Source: Stictocephala bisonia (taxonomy: Eukaryota; Arthropoda; Insecta; Hemiptera; Membracidae). Taken from it: a DNA stretch of 64,000 nucleotides. The notes under the pieces are model-generated. The model did no database searches, was not told the DNA's origin, and saw nothing but the letters and a program-made list of their open reading frames with translations. Location: the NCBI GenBank assembly GCA_035578905.1, contig JAQJVL010000201.1, forward strand, positions 372,001 through 436,000, written 5' to 3'. Positions within the stretch are counted from its first letter, which is position 1; each line of letters opens with the position of its first letter. Positions 29,093 through 40,084 of the stretch are shown here, piece after piece. The translations under genes were made by a program, and so were the position numbers.

Positions 29093-29204
29093 TAATGTCT
29101 TTTGCATCATATAAATCAGCCTGCAAACCAATTTAAAAAAAATATAAAATCTTGACTATACCAAGTTTGTAAATTAAAAAAATGTTAAGAAAAAGTATAA
29201 AAAT

Positions 29205-31085
29205 TATTTTAAAATTTTATAAAAGAGGAACCTATTACCAAGTTCCATTTAATGTCAGATATAACAAAAGCATGTGTATGCCATGAAAACTTGCCTATTT
29301 TTATTTTAAAGTGAGTGCTTCCTAGAACATTTAATTTTTTATTATTAGCAGAAAACACATCTCCTAACCATGCCTTTAACTTAGCTGCATTTTTACCTTG
29401 GAGTAATCTATCAAATAATGACTCAATGCATATTACACTTAAACATCCTGTGTCTAATTAACATTCAATTGGCTCTGGAATGTTTCCTACATTTATAGAG
29501 ATAATAGGTAAACTATTACAGATTGTAGTTTTGATTTTAGCTTTATGGTTTTCCTGCCGTCTTAATTTTTTACTTAGTTTTATAAATTGTACATTAAAAT
29601 AGCGTTTCTCTTTGTTAATTCCACCTTTAAATATAAAATATACACTACTATTTTTATTAAATCTATTTTTAGGAGATAGGTAATTCACACTATTACAATT
29701 GTTATAATGATTACAAACTTTTCTTGGCCCTACTGTTTGAGACTTTATACATTGGTTGCTGCGTAAACTATTTCAAATATATTTTCAGAGGAGTGGTCCT
29801 TAAAACTATTTACCTCATACTGACTACCACTCTCCCGTTTTACAGGTTTTCTTGTCCTAGCATAACAGAACTTGGCTAAATGACCAGGTTTATTACAAAT
29901 AAAACATAACTTATGTTGGGATTTCAACGGTGGACTCTTATATTTGTTACTACAATCAGCTCTGGTATTTACAGAACATTGTCTTATCTGATCTGAATAC
30001 CCTACATTCTGACTGACTATACAAAGTCCTACTAGAAAAAGAATAATACTATTTTGAAATGTTAACCTGTTTCTCATTTCTGGGTTTATTCCACACTTAA
30101 TATGTTCAACCAGTTCTTGTTGTGTATAGCTACAATTTAGAAGTTTTGCATAACATTTGATTTCGTAAAGATAGACATCTAAAGGTTCACCTATTTTTTG
30201 TACTCTTAACACTAGATCTTGTCGTAATTTGGACAGTAAAGTAAAAGGTACAAAGTTTTCCAATATTAACTTATGTAAAGTACTTAAGGATTGACCTGAC
30301 TGCTTACAATTTATAATCAGTGATAACAATGGGCCTTTAGCATAATTATTACTGATTAAACATAACATTTCTATTTCAGATAAATTAGTTTCATTCTGTA
30401 ACTTTAAAAATCATTTTAAATTTTTTTTGGCAACTATTACAGGTTAATTATTTGGTCTCTCATTACAGGAAGTTAAATACTGTAGTTCTGGTGCGGCATT
30501 CAGTACAGGTTGATTGTTTTCCTCTGTTATACCCGAACGGTGCTCGGATCGCTGATTCAATAATTCCTCTTGCCTCTCGTCCTCAATAAATGACTGATTT
30601 AATAGATAGTCGGCAGCTAAGAGTTCGTCTTCAGCTATTTTTAATTTCAGGGATGATAAAGTAGATTTACATGTTTCATAGATACCCAACATTTTCACTA
30701 ACTGGGTTTTATGTTCATCACTCATTTTGTATTGTTTTAAATTACTTAGTCTATGATCTAGTCTAAGTTTAGTCTAGATTAGTCTAAGATGTAAAAACTT
30801 AGACTCAAGTTTATTAATTTTACCCGCACTGCACTCATCTGATAGGGTTTCTAGTAAAGATTGGCACAAACTTAACTTATTGTTCACCATAGATATTTCG
30901 TTATTTTTCGAAAGACATTTAACTAAATTATTAGCACTTGGAGCAATGTTCAAATTCATTGTTTGTCTCAATAATTTCCTAAGATGGTCTACAGTACAGT
31001 CATCCTTTTGTAGGATTACGTTTCTAGCTTAAAGTTCATAAATAATTTCGTCCTTAGACAAATAATTAATCCTAATGGAATCCAT
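29205..31085 (-). pseudogene. gag and protease region of a Ty3/gypsy-like LTR retrotransposon
   Basis: On the minus strand, an ATG at 31085 opens 'MDSIRINYLSKDEIIYEL' (SAP-like gag N-terminus), followed by gag pieces (30971-30774, 30725-30444), the gag core 30368-29745 ('FVPFTLLSKLRQDLVLRVQK', 'LVEHIKCGINPEMRNRL'), a CCHC zinc knuckle CFICNKPGHLAKFC, and a protease (29688-29205) with 'ISINVGNIPEPIEC', then 'DTGCLSVICIE' and the C-terminal 'WNLVIG'. The catalytic triad is DTG but followed by Cys. RT and integrase are absent, and stops and frameshifts interrupt gag. Confidence 0.85.
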
Positions 31086-31760
31086 CTTCTATGTCTTGTA
31101 AGGGCTTGTAATGACGTCTAATATTAAATTCCTACCCTGGGGTCAGAATGATATTTAAGTTGTATTAAATATAACAGAGTGGCACATTTTTATACTATAC
31201 AGAAAGCTGCAGTTTTTCAGGACCCCAAGGGTAGAAGTAATAAGCAAGTAGGCTGATACATTATATTATTTATTATAGTAATGTTTCAGTATACTGAAAC
31301 ACATAAGTTAAATTTAATAACAACACAATTAAATGAGGCTACTTGCCTACTTAAGGTCCCGGGGAAGCTGAGGGATGCATAACTGCAACTGCGACCCACC
31401 ATCCTGCAGGAACAGGACAGAACAGATTGATCAAGGCCCTTACTATAAAATGTTTAAAATAAAAGAGAGGGGTTTCAGCAGTTAAAGAAATTATTGTCAT
31501 TTTGAATTGGTGAATTGATGGGCGAGAAGATTTTTAAAAAATTTAGAAAACATAATACACTGTACTTACCAATGGTGGGAACCATGAACGCTCAGCATCG
31601 CCTCACTCCTCCCTCGGGCACAAGCCGACTGCGTGTCGGCAAGGGAGAACAATAAGACGCCGATGACGTAACAAGGCCCAGTTCAAAGTTTAAATCATTG
31701 TTATGGCCTTGACCAATCGCTCACGCAAGTTGGTTGCATTTAAGGTATTACAAATATTGG
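31086..31760 (-). promoter_or_regulatory. possible LTR/leader of the gag-protease fragment
   Basis: Upstream of the gag ATG (minus strand) lies a CpG-richer block at 31560-31720 with an inverted repeat GCCGAC-TGCGT-GTCGGC, an ATTGG box (31718 region) and, on the minus strand, the strong splice-donor-like CATTGGTAAGTACAG near 31560-31575. An 18-bp perfect palindrome GTTTCAGTATACTGAAAC is at 31283-31300. LTR ends were not identified, so this is an inference from position. Confidence 0.35.
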
Positions 31761-31989
31761 TATAAAATTCCCCCTTCACTTAAATTGCAACCAACATGTG
31801 CAAATTTCAAACAAAAATCTTCCTTGATACACTATTCGGCTCTGATACCGCTAATTTCACCCTAATGGCAATCTATACTAACATAAAATAAATTCAAGAA
31901 TTAATAAACAGTATACAAAGGAAATAATCACAATTATACAATACAATCACTAAACATGTAACTTATTATTCTTATTATTAGACAGCAGG

Positions 31990-33130
31990 TCACCAAGCTT
32001 GGCAACGAGACATCCATGCCTCTCCTCAAATTACGGGGTGTTCCACAAGGTAGTTGCCTTGGGCCAATGCTATTTCATTTGTACACATCTGATTTTCTCA
32101 GTTGTGTTCAACACTGTTCCGCTCATTTATATGCGGACGACTGTCAATTGCACTTGTCGTATGAGCCTGAACAGATTGACACCGCCATTGATCAGATCAA
32201 CTCTGATCTTCAAAGCATCAGCTCTTGGTCGGTGTCCAATGGTCTGAAGCTCAACGGAAGCAAGTGCACAGTCCTTCATGTAGCCCCACACAATCTGATA
32301 CGGGCCCTTAAAGAGAGTGGATTGATGGTCGTGCTCGATGGTGGGAGTCTGGCTGTGTGACAAGGCTAAGGTTATCGGCGTCGTCCTTGACCGTGATCTT
32401 ACTTTTTCTGATCATGTGACTCAAAAAAGGGGTCAGCAGGTTTAGAACACTGTTGCCGGGGTTTGCCAAGCTTCAGCTCATGCAGTCATTTGTATTTTCA
32501 TTATTCTATTACTGCTATCCGGCCTACGGGAACAGCATCTCGAGAGGGGACATTGATAGAATCCAAAAAATTCAAAATTCAGCCACCCGGTACATTTTCA
32601 ATCTTCATTTTTCCAATCATGTTTCTCCCTTTCGATATGCTGTCAACATGCTCCCTATGGAAGTGGTGTGTAGAATTCTGACATGTTGCATGGTCCATAA
32701 AGCTCTTATTCTAAAAGAGCCAAAGTACCTAAGCGAGAAGCTCATGTTTCGTGGGGAGGTCTCTCAACGTAGCACCCGCCAGGATGGACAGCTTCACTTT
32801 CCTCAAGTGAGGCTTGAAGTAGGGAGGAAGGGGTTTTCATACTTTGGCCCCAAGTTATTTAATGACCTTCCTCCGCATGTTAAAAACATAGCTTCTGTTG
32901 CTAATTTTAAAATAAAAATGAAGGAGCTGTTAAAACCAGGGCCTATTTAGATAACTAAAGTGTTTTTGCTGCTGTGTAACTGTTGTTATTAATTTTAATT
33001 TAAGATTGACAATAGTTGATTGGGAAAACAGTTGTTCAAACTGAAATACGCTTGACAATAGTTGATTGGGAAAACAGTTGTTCAAACTGAAATACGCTTG
33101 CACAATGAAGGCATTTTTATTTATTTATTT
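31990..33130 (+). pseudogene. 5'-truncated non-LTR fragment: RT blocks B-C to 3' end
   Basis: The fragment begins within RT: 'LRGVPQGSCLGPMLFHLY' and the catalytic 'HLYADDCQLHLSYEPEQID' (32016-32360), then a frameshift, then the post-RT domain (32453-32950: 'FYYCYPAYGNSI', 'IDRIQKIQNSATRYIF', 'SQRSTRQDGQL', 'KGFSYFGPKLFNDLPP'). The 3' UTR contains a 48-bp tandem duplication and ends in TTTATTTATTTATTTA. It is the same family as the minus-strand copy at 14041-17350. Confidence 0.88.
33006..33101 (+). repeat. 48-bp tandem duplication in the 3' UTR
   Basis: Two identical units beginning TTGACAATAGTTGATTGGGA and ending AATACGC. They lie just before the (TTTA)n tail, a place where slippage during reverse transcription could make such copies. 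Confidence 0.93.
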
Positions 33131-33139
33131 ATCTGTAAA

Positions 33140-34429
33140 TAAGAATATTTATTTTATTGGGAAATGGTTTTGATATTTTAAAGTATCCAATCAGCTGAAA
33201 AAGACTGGTGAAGCCCAATAGCAGCCCTCGTCACGGGAGTATTCCAGGAAACCTCAACGAATAATTTGGAGAGACTACTGGCTTCCGGATTATTCCACCA
33301 CGCCAATTACATAATAATAATATTCCAATATATTGTACAGATATATTTTTTCAGAATGGGTTTCATGTTAATATAAATAAATTCATAAGACAAGTTCTAT
33401 GGGCGAAGATAAACAAATATGCCTGATTACCTTTGTCTAATTTTTTTTTTTTTTTTTTACAAATGAGGGTAACATTTAAGAGAGATAATAAATGGTAAAA
33501 AAGAAAACATATAAAACATTATTTATAATAAATAGTTAAGAACAATAACACCAACAGATTTAATTAAAACCACAAGTAAGGCATGTTTACTTAAAATAAA
33601 TAAAAATTGAAAAGGTCAGATACTAAATAATTGAATAAACTAAAAGAATTACACATTAATTGTCTCTTAATAGTGTCACGTTTCATAAAACTCCTCAATA
33701 CTACATATAAGGTTCCCTGACAATTAGATGTTTTAGATTTGTTAAGTTTTTAAATTTTGCTCATAGATACCACCAATTTATTTCTGTTGCTTTATGAACA
33801 TAATTAAATTCATGTTCAAATATGCAAATCAAGTGAAATGCCTTGAAATAAAGTTTTACGTTTACTAAATTTACTTCTCTGTATTTTGATGTATCGTGAT
33901 ACAAAATTCCTCTGCATGTACTATTAATAATTAAGATTTTGCTGAGTACAATTTTGTGATAGGCAAACTGGTTTTTAATGTTACTGCAGAGTAATAAAAG
34001 TGTTGATTCAGTGAAAATGCTGAGTAAAATATTCCTAATATAGGGATCCTAATATACTGAAGCCAATTAATTGCTTATTCAATCATGCTTTCAGTAGTAG
34101 ATCCGAGTACTGCGTTTACAATTAGATTTTGAGGGCTTATTTAAGATTTAGAATAATCTCTTTCAAAACTTTTATATCTGTGGATATAATTAGGACTTTA
34201 TTGTAATTTTAGTGTGAAAATATATTTTTATTACAGATTGGATTGTTTGTTAAGATGTCAGTTAAGACTATAGCAGTTCCATTTTTTCTGATCTATAATT
34301 CGTAAGGGTTTCAAAGTTACATATGTATATTGATGACTCTTCAAGAGATCACACCTTGATAGACCATGTAAATCTGCAGTTGAGTTTGCAACAGGGTTTT
34401 GTGTGTAAACCTTTAGCATTTTGTTACAG
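33140..34429. other. intron sequence without recognised feature
   Basis: AT-rich NFU1 intron with a poly-T run near 33444-33461; otherwise no coding motif or repeat was seen before the 34430 acceptor. Confidence 0.6.
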
Positions 34430-34533
34430 AAATCAATGAGGATGATGATGAAACAGTACAAATGATCAAAGAGTTATTAGACACCAGGATAAGGCCGACA
34501 GTTCAAGAGGACGGTGGAGACATTGTGTTTATG
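34430..34533 (+). CDS. NFU1: NFU1 exon: linker and start of NifU domain
   Basis: 104 bases, phase 1 in, phase 0 out, between TTGTTACAG and GTGCGT. The split codon gives Gln, then the acidic linker 'INEDDDET' and '[20 protein letters not shown]', the first helix and strand of the NifU-like domain. It lies 10.8 kb after the previous exon; the intron holds the nested mariner, Tigger and LTR elements. Confidence 0.95.
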
Positions 34534-34949
34534 GTGCGTTTTGTCATAATTATCAGAAAGGGTTTAACCTCTTAGCAGTTTTTGTAATTAGCTTATATTA
34601 AAGTTAAATGTACCTACTAACCCATCTGAAATTTAATTAATTTCGAAAAAATCGTAAGAGCAAATAAGTCTCTATGTAACTCTCTAAGTAACTCCTTGGA
34701 TTACATACAGCCTGTGCGCTGGAACGTTGAGAAGAAGAAAGGTGTATGCTCTAATGAAATCAAGACCTCATGATTTGAGTTTAAAATGTTATTGCAATAA
34801 ACTGAGGAATAGACTGAAAAATCAATTACAAGTAGCTAAGGATAATTACTATATGAACAGATTTGAGAATCATGCCAGACAACCACGTTTCTTTTGAATT
34901 TGAATTTCAAGTTAAAATTGAGCAAAACTTTTGCTGTTGCTGTTGACTA

Positions 34950-35160
34950 CTAAGTCAACATTACATTAGTACCTTCCAACCACTATTCTGTCATGTCGCC
35001 ACACCGTTCTCTTATATGAGCCTGAGGCTACTAAAGGACCTTACTGTCGGAAGGATGGTATTAATGCACTCGCTCCAGTCACCTCTCTGCTCCTTGACTG
35101 GGATTCAAACCCAGGCCTCTAACCACTAGTTTGCTGATATGCATCAGGACCTGGGCCAAA
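34950..35160 (-). mobile_element. tRNA-derived SINE, minus strand
   Basis: On the minus strand a tRNA-like head is readable: A-box region TAGTGGTTAGAGGCCTGG and B-box GGTTTGAATCCCAG, followed by a body containing TAGTAGCCTCAGGCTCATAT. Pol III promoter parts are intact enough to recognise but there is no complete cloverleaf, so it is a SINE and not a tRNA gene. Confidence 0.6.
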
Positions 35161-35449
35161 ATCAGTTTATAACAATTAGTGCTTTCTGGAGGGCATGCTA
35201 TACTGCAATTTATAGTTTTAAGGTTGTAGTTTTTGTTTTTGCCACTAGTACTGTACATACAAGACTTCAAACTAACAGCTTGCCTCACATTTCGATTATA
35301 TAATCAAACTCAATATTATGACTGACTAAGCGGGTGGGTACAGCTAGTCATATATAAACTTTAAATTTATTGGATTTTTTTTTGATTATTTACATTGATT
35401 TTAAATTATATATCCAATAAGAAACTCCTTGAGAATCATGAATAATATA

Positions 35450-35902
35450 CAGTAAAACCTCGATAGTTCAACACTCAATACTTCGACAGTCCTTATAGTT
35501 CGACACAGGTAATGGTGAAACGGAGTTGCAAATTTTTTTGCATGGCAGGTTGTGTGCGAGTCAGCCCAGTGCAGATAAATGAAATAATTCAGTCAAAGTG
35601 AATAACAGTTAAAATAATGATGAATATTGGACATTTAGTTACTGTACCTTCCAAGTACTCTGCTTTCCATACTTTAATAACTACTATTGCAACTCCATAC
35701 CAATTCAGTAGGACATACATTGTTACAGAAATATATAGCTTGTTTGCACTTTTGTTAACAATTTATAAGAAAATATACTATAATTTCTTTATGAAAATCA
35801 TTTTTGTTTTTTTATGTTTACCATACATTCCTTATAGTTTGACATTTCGATACTTTGACATTCCCGTAGTCCACAAAGTGTCAAAATATCGAGGTTTTAC
35901 TG
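35450..35902. mobile_element. Tigger-type MITE ending 27 bp before an NFU1 exon
   Basis: 453 bp with TIRs CAGTAAAACCTCGATA at both ends and subterminal TTCGACA/TTTGACA motifs. TA precedes the left end; the right flank is AA, so one TA copy has mutated. No ORF of transposase type. It occupies the intron directly before the NFU1 CxxC exon. Confidence 0.85.
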
Positions 35903-35929
35903 AAATTGCTAAATGATATTTGATTTTAG

Positions 35930-36046
35930 GGATTTGAAGATGGTATTGTCAAGTTGAAAATGCAAGGATCTTGCACAAGTTGCCCGAGTTCTGTTGTCAC
36001 ATTGAAAAACGGCGTGCAGAACATGTTGCAGTTTTATATACCTGAG
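35930..36046 (+). CDS. NFU1: NFU1 exon: cluster-binding CxxC
   Basis: 39 codons, phase 0 at both ends. It contains '[19 protein letters not shown]', with the Cys-x-x-Cys that ligates the 4Fe-4S cluster at a dimer interface, and '[13 protein letters not shown]', the conserved end of the domain. The acceptor is TTGATTTTAG. The Tigger-type MITE 35450-35902 ends only 27 bp upstream, so branch site and pyrimidine tract lie in the short remaining stretch (a GCTAAAT branch-like motif is present). Confidence 0.96.
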
Positions 36047-36309
36047 GTAAATACTCACTTTGTTATTACATATTATTTATTTAATTATTATACTAGATTA
36101 TCATCTTAATATGGTCCTGATTTTACAAGTATAAGTCTTTATAATTTATATTATTCTTTAGAGGTAAAAATTTACCATTATTAATAAGCTTTACAAGTAT
36201 ATTAAGTTTTCTTTGTTTATAAGTTCACAAAAATAGTGCAGAATCTGTTTAAAAATGCATCTTGAAAATTGTTGACTAAACCTGTCCTATTATCATTATA
36301 TTTATTTAA

Positions 36310-36465
36310 AAAAACTTCAATCGCCAGCTCACATGAGCCTGCAAGCCTGCTCATGAACTTTATTCAATGAGTGGTGTACCGAACATTAGCTCAGTTGTGA
36401 TTTGAACCATGGATCTTGACTTCCACAGTCTGAAACCCTAACCACTGAGCCATGTCGGCAAGGTT
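36310..36465 (-). mobile_element. tRNA-derived SINE, minus strand
   Basis: The minus strand begins CTTGCCGACATGGCTCAGTG, with A-box TGGCTCAGTGGTTAGGG and B-box GGTTCAAATCAC at the correct distance for a tRNA head of about 70 nt. It lies in the intron between NFU1 exons 36046 and 36578. Confidence 0.72.
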
Positions 36466-36577
36466 AATTGATCTTATTTATTTTGTGTAACCAGCCGATT
36501 AATATTATTTAAGAAATAAGACACAAGAATGAATAAATGCTGAAGAATGACATCAGAGTTGGGTTCATTTTCTACAG

Positions 36578-36679
36578 GTTGTAGCTGTTGAACAAGTTGA
36601 AGACGAAGCTCAGAGACTTGCAAAGGCTGAATTTGAGAAGCTAGAGAAAAAGCTTTCATCAGGGGAACATGAAAAATAA
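36578..36679 (+). CDS. NFU1: NFU1 proximal terminal exon
   Basis: 33 codons plus TAA after acceptor TTTCTACAG, phase 0. It encodes VVAVEQV, completing the 'PEVxxVEQV' end of the NifU domain, then a charged Glu/Lys-rich helical tail (EDEAQRLAKAEFEKLEKKL, then SSGEHEK). AATAAA-type signals follow within 80 bp (AAAATAAAAAAG near 36745). A distal exon with the same first seven residues lies at 57951. Confidence 0.93.
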   Translation, partial: VVAVEQVEDEAQRLAKAEFEKLEKKLSSGEHEK

Positions 36680-36824
36680 AGCTCATTGTGTAAGAAAATT
36701 GTATGTTATTAGGTTAAGTTATAAAAAGAATGTTTTGTAAAAAATTAAAATAAAAAAGATGGTTCAGTTCTGTGTACGTACCCTAATATTACAGATTGTT
36801 TCATACACTTTAAATTATTATAGT

Positions 36825-37270
36825 CGGCACTGATGGCGCAGTGCTGTAACCCAAGCTACATGGGGACAAAGTGTTTGGGAGATTGTAGGCGATAGGTTGT
36901 ATGCTCGGTCCTCTTAATACCGGCATGGCGTCTGCTTGGTGGTTGCTATCGGCGTGGACACTACTAGAGAAGTCTGGGGTGTCCATGTTGGGTGGTAATC
37001 ATTGTGCGGATGTTGTGTGGGGGAGATAACTGAGTATCAGGCTTGTCAATTAGCTGAAAATCAGACCAGCACTACGTGGTTCGGATTCCACGTAAAGCTG
37101 TAGGTCCCTTAGTTGCCCTGGCTGTTGGGCTATTAATAAATTGCCCTTTCTGAGGAACAGTTGAACTCAGTTAGTAACCAGACTACACTCATCCACACTC
37201 ATCCTACACTCATAAAACCATTCATATTCGCCTTAAAATACGCACAACGTTGTGTCGGCGTCTTATATGT
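36825..37270 (+). mobile_element. long SINE-like element
   Basis: The + strand starts GTCGGCACTGATGGCGCAGT (A-box-like) with a B-box-like AGGTTGTATGCTCGG, and has a conserved-looking core TACGTGGTTCGGATTCCACG followed by TAAAGCTGTAGGTCCC, and short repeats (ACACTCATCC) at the 3' end. GC content is higher than in the flanks. The family could not be named. Confidence 0.5.
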
Positions 37271-38380
37271 AAGAATGTAAGAAAGAATATATATCATTGA
37301 GAATACTGTTCAAGACCGCTCACTTGCTTCTGAATCTGTGTCATCAAACATTCAACTCAACTTTTTTTATTTTTAAGTGTGATACGCTCAGTCTTAGTCT
37401 TCCTACTCTCACTTTTTATTCCCTGAGACTTAACAGTGGCTTTAATATTTACAATTGTGTCATTAATGAATTGCAGTTAGCCTTTGATAAATTTTGCATT
37501 TTGATATCAACCTTGTTAATTTTTTATGGTTTTCCATGACAGATGCCATCTCTTGGTCGATTTCTGATTCACTTAAATTAGTTAAATTTAGCATTTCCAA
37601 ATAGAGATATTGTTCCCTCTGTTTCTTGAACTGTTTGTTAGATTTCATTTATATGCTTGTGGGTTGACATGATTCTAACATAAATGTTACAAAGTTGGTC
37701 TGATGGGAATGTTACTTGGTACTTGCTGCGTATCATCATATCGTATGAATAGTTTGTTGACACAAAGTGTATTAACTAAAAAGTAACATGTACATTTCTA
37801 CAAGTATATAAAAGGGATTGAATTAAATGTTTAATCCACCCATCCATTAACGTAAATTGGTACTAGAATACACATACAGTGATACTAGGCCACCCACCAA
37901 ACCCAAACAACTAAGTTAGTATTGGCGTATTACAGATGGGTTAACACATTTATTGCTGATCAGATAACCCGTCGAATTTTGTTATAGTGATGTGATGTGC
38001 TGAAAATTACAAATTTATGTATTAATTTGCCTTATAACTTAACCTAAATATTTCCTTCTATTAGATTTATGTTTTGGCTTATTGATGTAAAAAATATTTA
38101 ATGATGCTCATCAACATTGTTATAAGTTAACATTTTTGCTTAGTTTGCTGAGAAGACCGATAGGTGTCATTTTGATTGTTGTACACAGGATAAAAACCCC
38201 CATATATTGTTCAATGAAGATTTATTAGTACAGCAAACTTTTAAAACATATAATAAGACCTTGTATGTGAAATAATACTTTTATACTTTCATAATTTTTT
38301 AAACTTGGTGGCACTATGAACTAAAAATATTTACGTGTGTTTATTGAAAAATATTGTGTTCCCGATTGATTTACGGTTTT
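37271..38380. other. unrecognised sequence
   Basis: AT-rich. A minus-strand open stretch at 37463-37648 (61 codons, Glu/Lys/Asn-rich, coiled-coil-like) resembles retrotransposon gag or ORF1 linkers but could not be assigned. Confidence 0.4.
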
Positions 38381-39170
38381 AAGCATAATTAATTTGTGAT
38401 ATTCCTTATAACACCCCCAAGGTTGGAATTTTAAAGTAATCTTCACTTTTATACAGTGTCCTTTCTTATTCCTTTCAGATTGCACACAACACATTATCTA
38501 CAGATTATTCCCCCTCATCCAAACAGTCATTTTGTTGGCAGATGATCTATGAAGATGCCGTACAAGTCTATCTATATTGTTGTTTTAAGGAGTAAACAGA
38601 ATCTATATGACCTTATCTCTAAATTTCAACATTCTAATGTTGGTACCAATTTGATATTTACTGTACATAAGATGAGCATTTGGCAAACCCTTTTAATAAT
38701 ATGGAAAAGTAGTTTTTTTATACCATCAAACAAATAATCTCTCACTGGGTTGTGAGACAATATTCGTGTGTGACACAACATGTCTTAATTACCTATGGAC
38801 AAGGGTTTCTCCTTCTCTTGCACTCTTTTGTTTACATTTATATTCATGATGTTTTCGTACTCAGTGGATCAGTAGACAAGCACAACACTAGTCTTACATC
38901 CTTCCACTTATCAGCAATAATACCACTAGGGTACATAGCAATATTTTCATCCCTTTTTTTGTGACATCAATTGAACTATCTAGCTTTTCTGCATGTAACA
39001 TACCACTAATGTTATTTAATGACAGACTATTGTTAAAGTTGTGAACAAAAATTGAATGTCCCTTATTAAATATTTCTGGTACAAATGTATTCTATCCTGG
39101 ACCTGAGAGAGTATCCATTGCTCCTGCATAAACTATAAACTTCACCATCATGCATTCCATTTGGTTTAGT
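38380..39170 (-). pseudogene. decayed piggyBac-type transposase
   Basis: On the minus strand, residues typical of piggyBac-derived transposases appear in shifting frames: 'MVKFIVYAGAMDTLSGPG', 'KGHSIFVHNFNNSLSL' (the region around the second catalytic Asp, usually MDNFY, here lost), 'SGMLHAEKLDSS', 'KWKDVRLVLCLSTDP', and 'WYKKTTFPYY' with 'NAHLMYSKYQ' of the C-terminal helix. Many stops are present. No TTAA-flanked ends were found. Confidence 0.65.
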
Positions 39171-39189
39171 TTTATATCATATTAGGGGC

Positions 39190-39445
39190 AACTCGCTGGC
39201 TCATGAAGGAAGCTCAGCCTTCGACTTCGCCTGAAGACTCTGCCTTTTGCCCCTTTGTAGAACTTGGCCTACAGTCTCGCCAGGGTGCTCTGTTAAAGGC
39301 CTCTTTGTGGAACTCGGCCTATGGCCTCGTGGTGAAAAGTTCGGCCTGCAGCCTCACCAGGGCACTCTGCTACAGCCCATTTTTTTAGTCTCTGCCTACA
39401 GACTAAAAACCATCTGTGAGGGAGATCAGCCTACAGATTCTTAAC
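39190..39445 (+). repeat. degenerate short tandem repeat, GC-rich island
   Basis: Repeated variants of GCCTACAGNCTCGCCAGGG and AACTYGGCCTAYRGCCTC, each about 25-45 bp, make a block distinctly richer in GC than its surroundings. It contains forward open frames only because of the repeat. Function unknown. Confidence 0.7.
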
Positions 39446-40084
39446 CAATTTGACCATGAATTTTGGTTTTAAGAGTATTGGAGCACATAAACATAGTCTT
39501 TTATAAAATCTGATGGTATATTAGTAATTAATTGAAGAATACCTTTAATCTCATGGTATATTAGAGTAACATTACCCAATGTTGGGTTTTGAAACATATT
39601 TTTTTATTTGGGGGGCAGAGCCCTTAAACGTTGTCTCTTCCAAAATATACCGATATAATGTGATTTAAGAGAGATACCTATAGTTTGATACCCCACTAGG
39701 GCGGTTTATATTAATATTAACCTTTTTTTCTTTCGGAATTTTGTAAGTTTTTATGCTGGAATTCATTTATAAAGTGTGGGTTTGTTACAAGTGTAGAACT
39801 GTGGACGTTTGAAACTTTTACTCGAGATTTACTTCAAATTAGGTCAGGAATACTAAATTTTGCGATTTTTCCATAAAAAATACATTGGGACAGTTTTGAA
39901 GGTAAAAAAAGACTGCCATTTCGGAACTATGACGAATTTTCCAAAACCCCTTCTTATCCCACGCCTATAATATAGGACCAACCATCCTACAAAATTTCAG
40001 CCTTGGAGGTTTTGTAGTTTTTGAGAAAGTGATCAGTGAGTGAGTTGGTGGTATTTGGCCTTTTTATATATATGTATGGAAATA
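39446..40084. other. unrecognised sequence
   Basis: AT-rich, no coding motif or repeat identified. Confidence 0.5.

Larger units (their letters stand above)
24330..29200 (+). pseudogene. old non-LTR RT fragment split by two DNA transposons
   Basis: Three pieces in order on the + strand. 24330-24485 has block B 'LNGVSQESILGLLLFLFCIN' and 'DLLNL'. 26396-26837 continues with 'DNGNDTTAIV', 'SLTNWFEINGLNLI' and 'LKYLGIEIDLHQL' (block D/E). 29093-29200 holds the post-RT motif 'MSFASYKSACKPI' and 'KILTIPSL'. The pieces are separated exactly at the target-site duplications of the hAT-type MITE (24486-26395) and the Tigger (26838-29092). Stops are frequent. This is the oldest layer of the nest. Confidence 0.8.

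Noticed and set aside
34950..36465. tRNA genes on the minus strand
   Set aside because: A and B boxes exist but the acceptor and anticodon stems do not form; bodies continue as SINEs.
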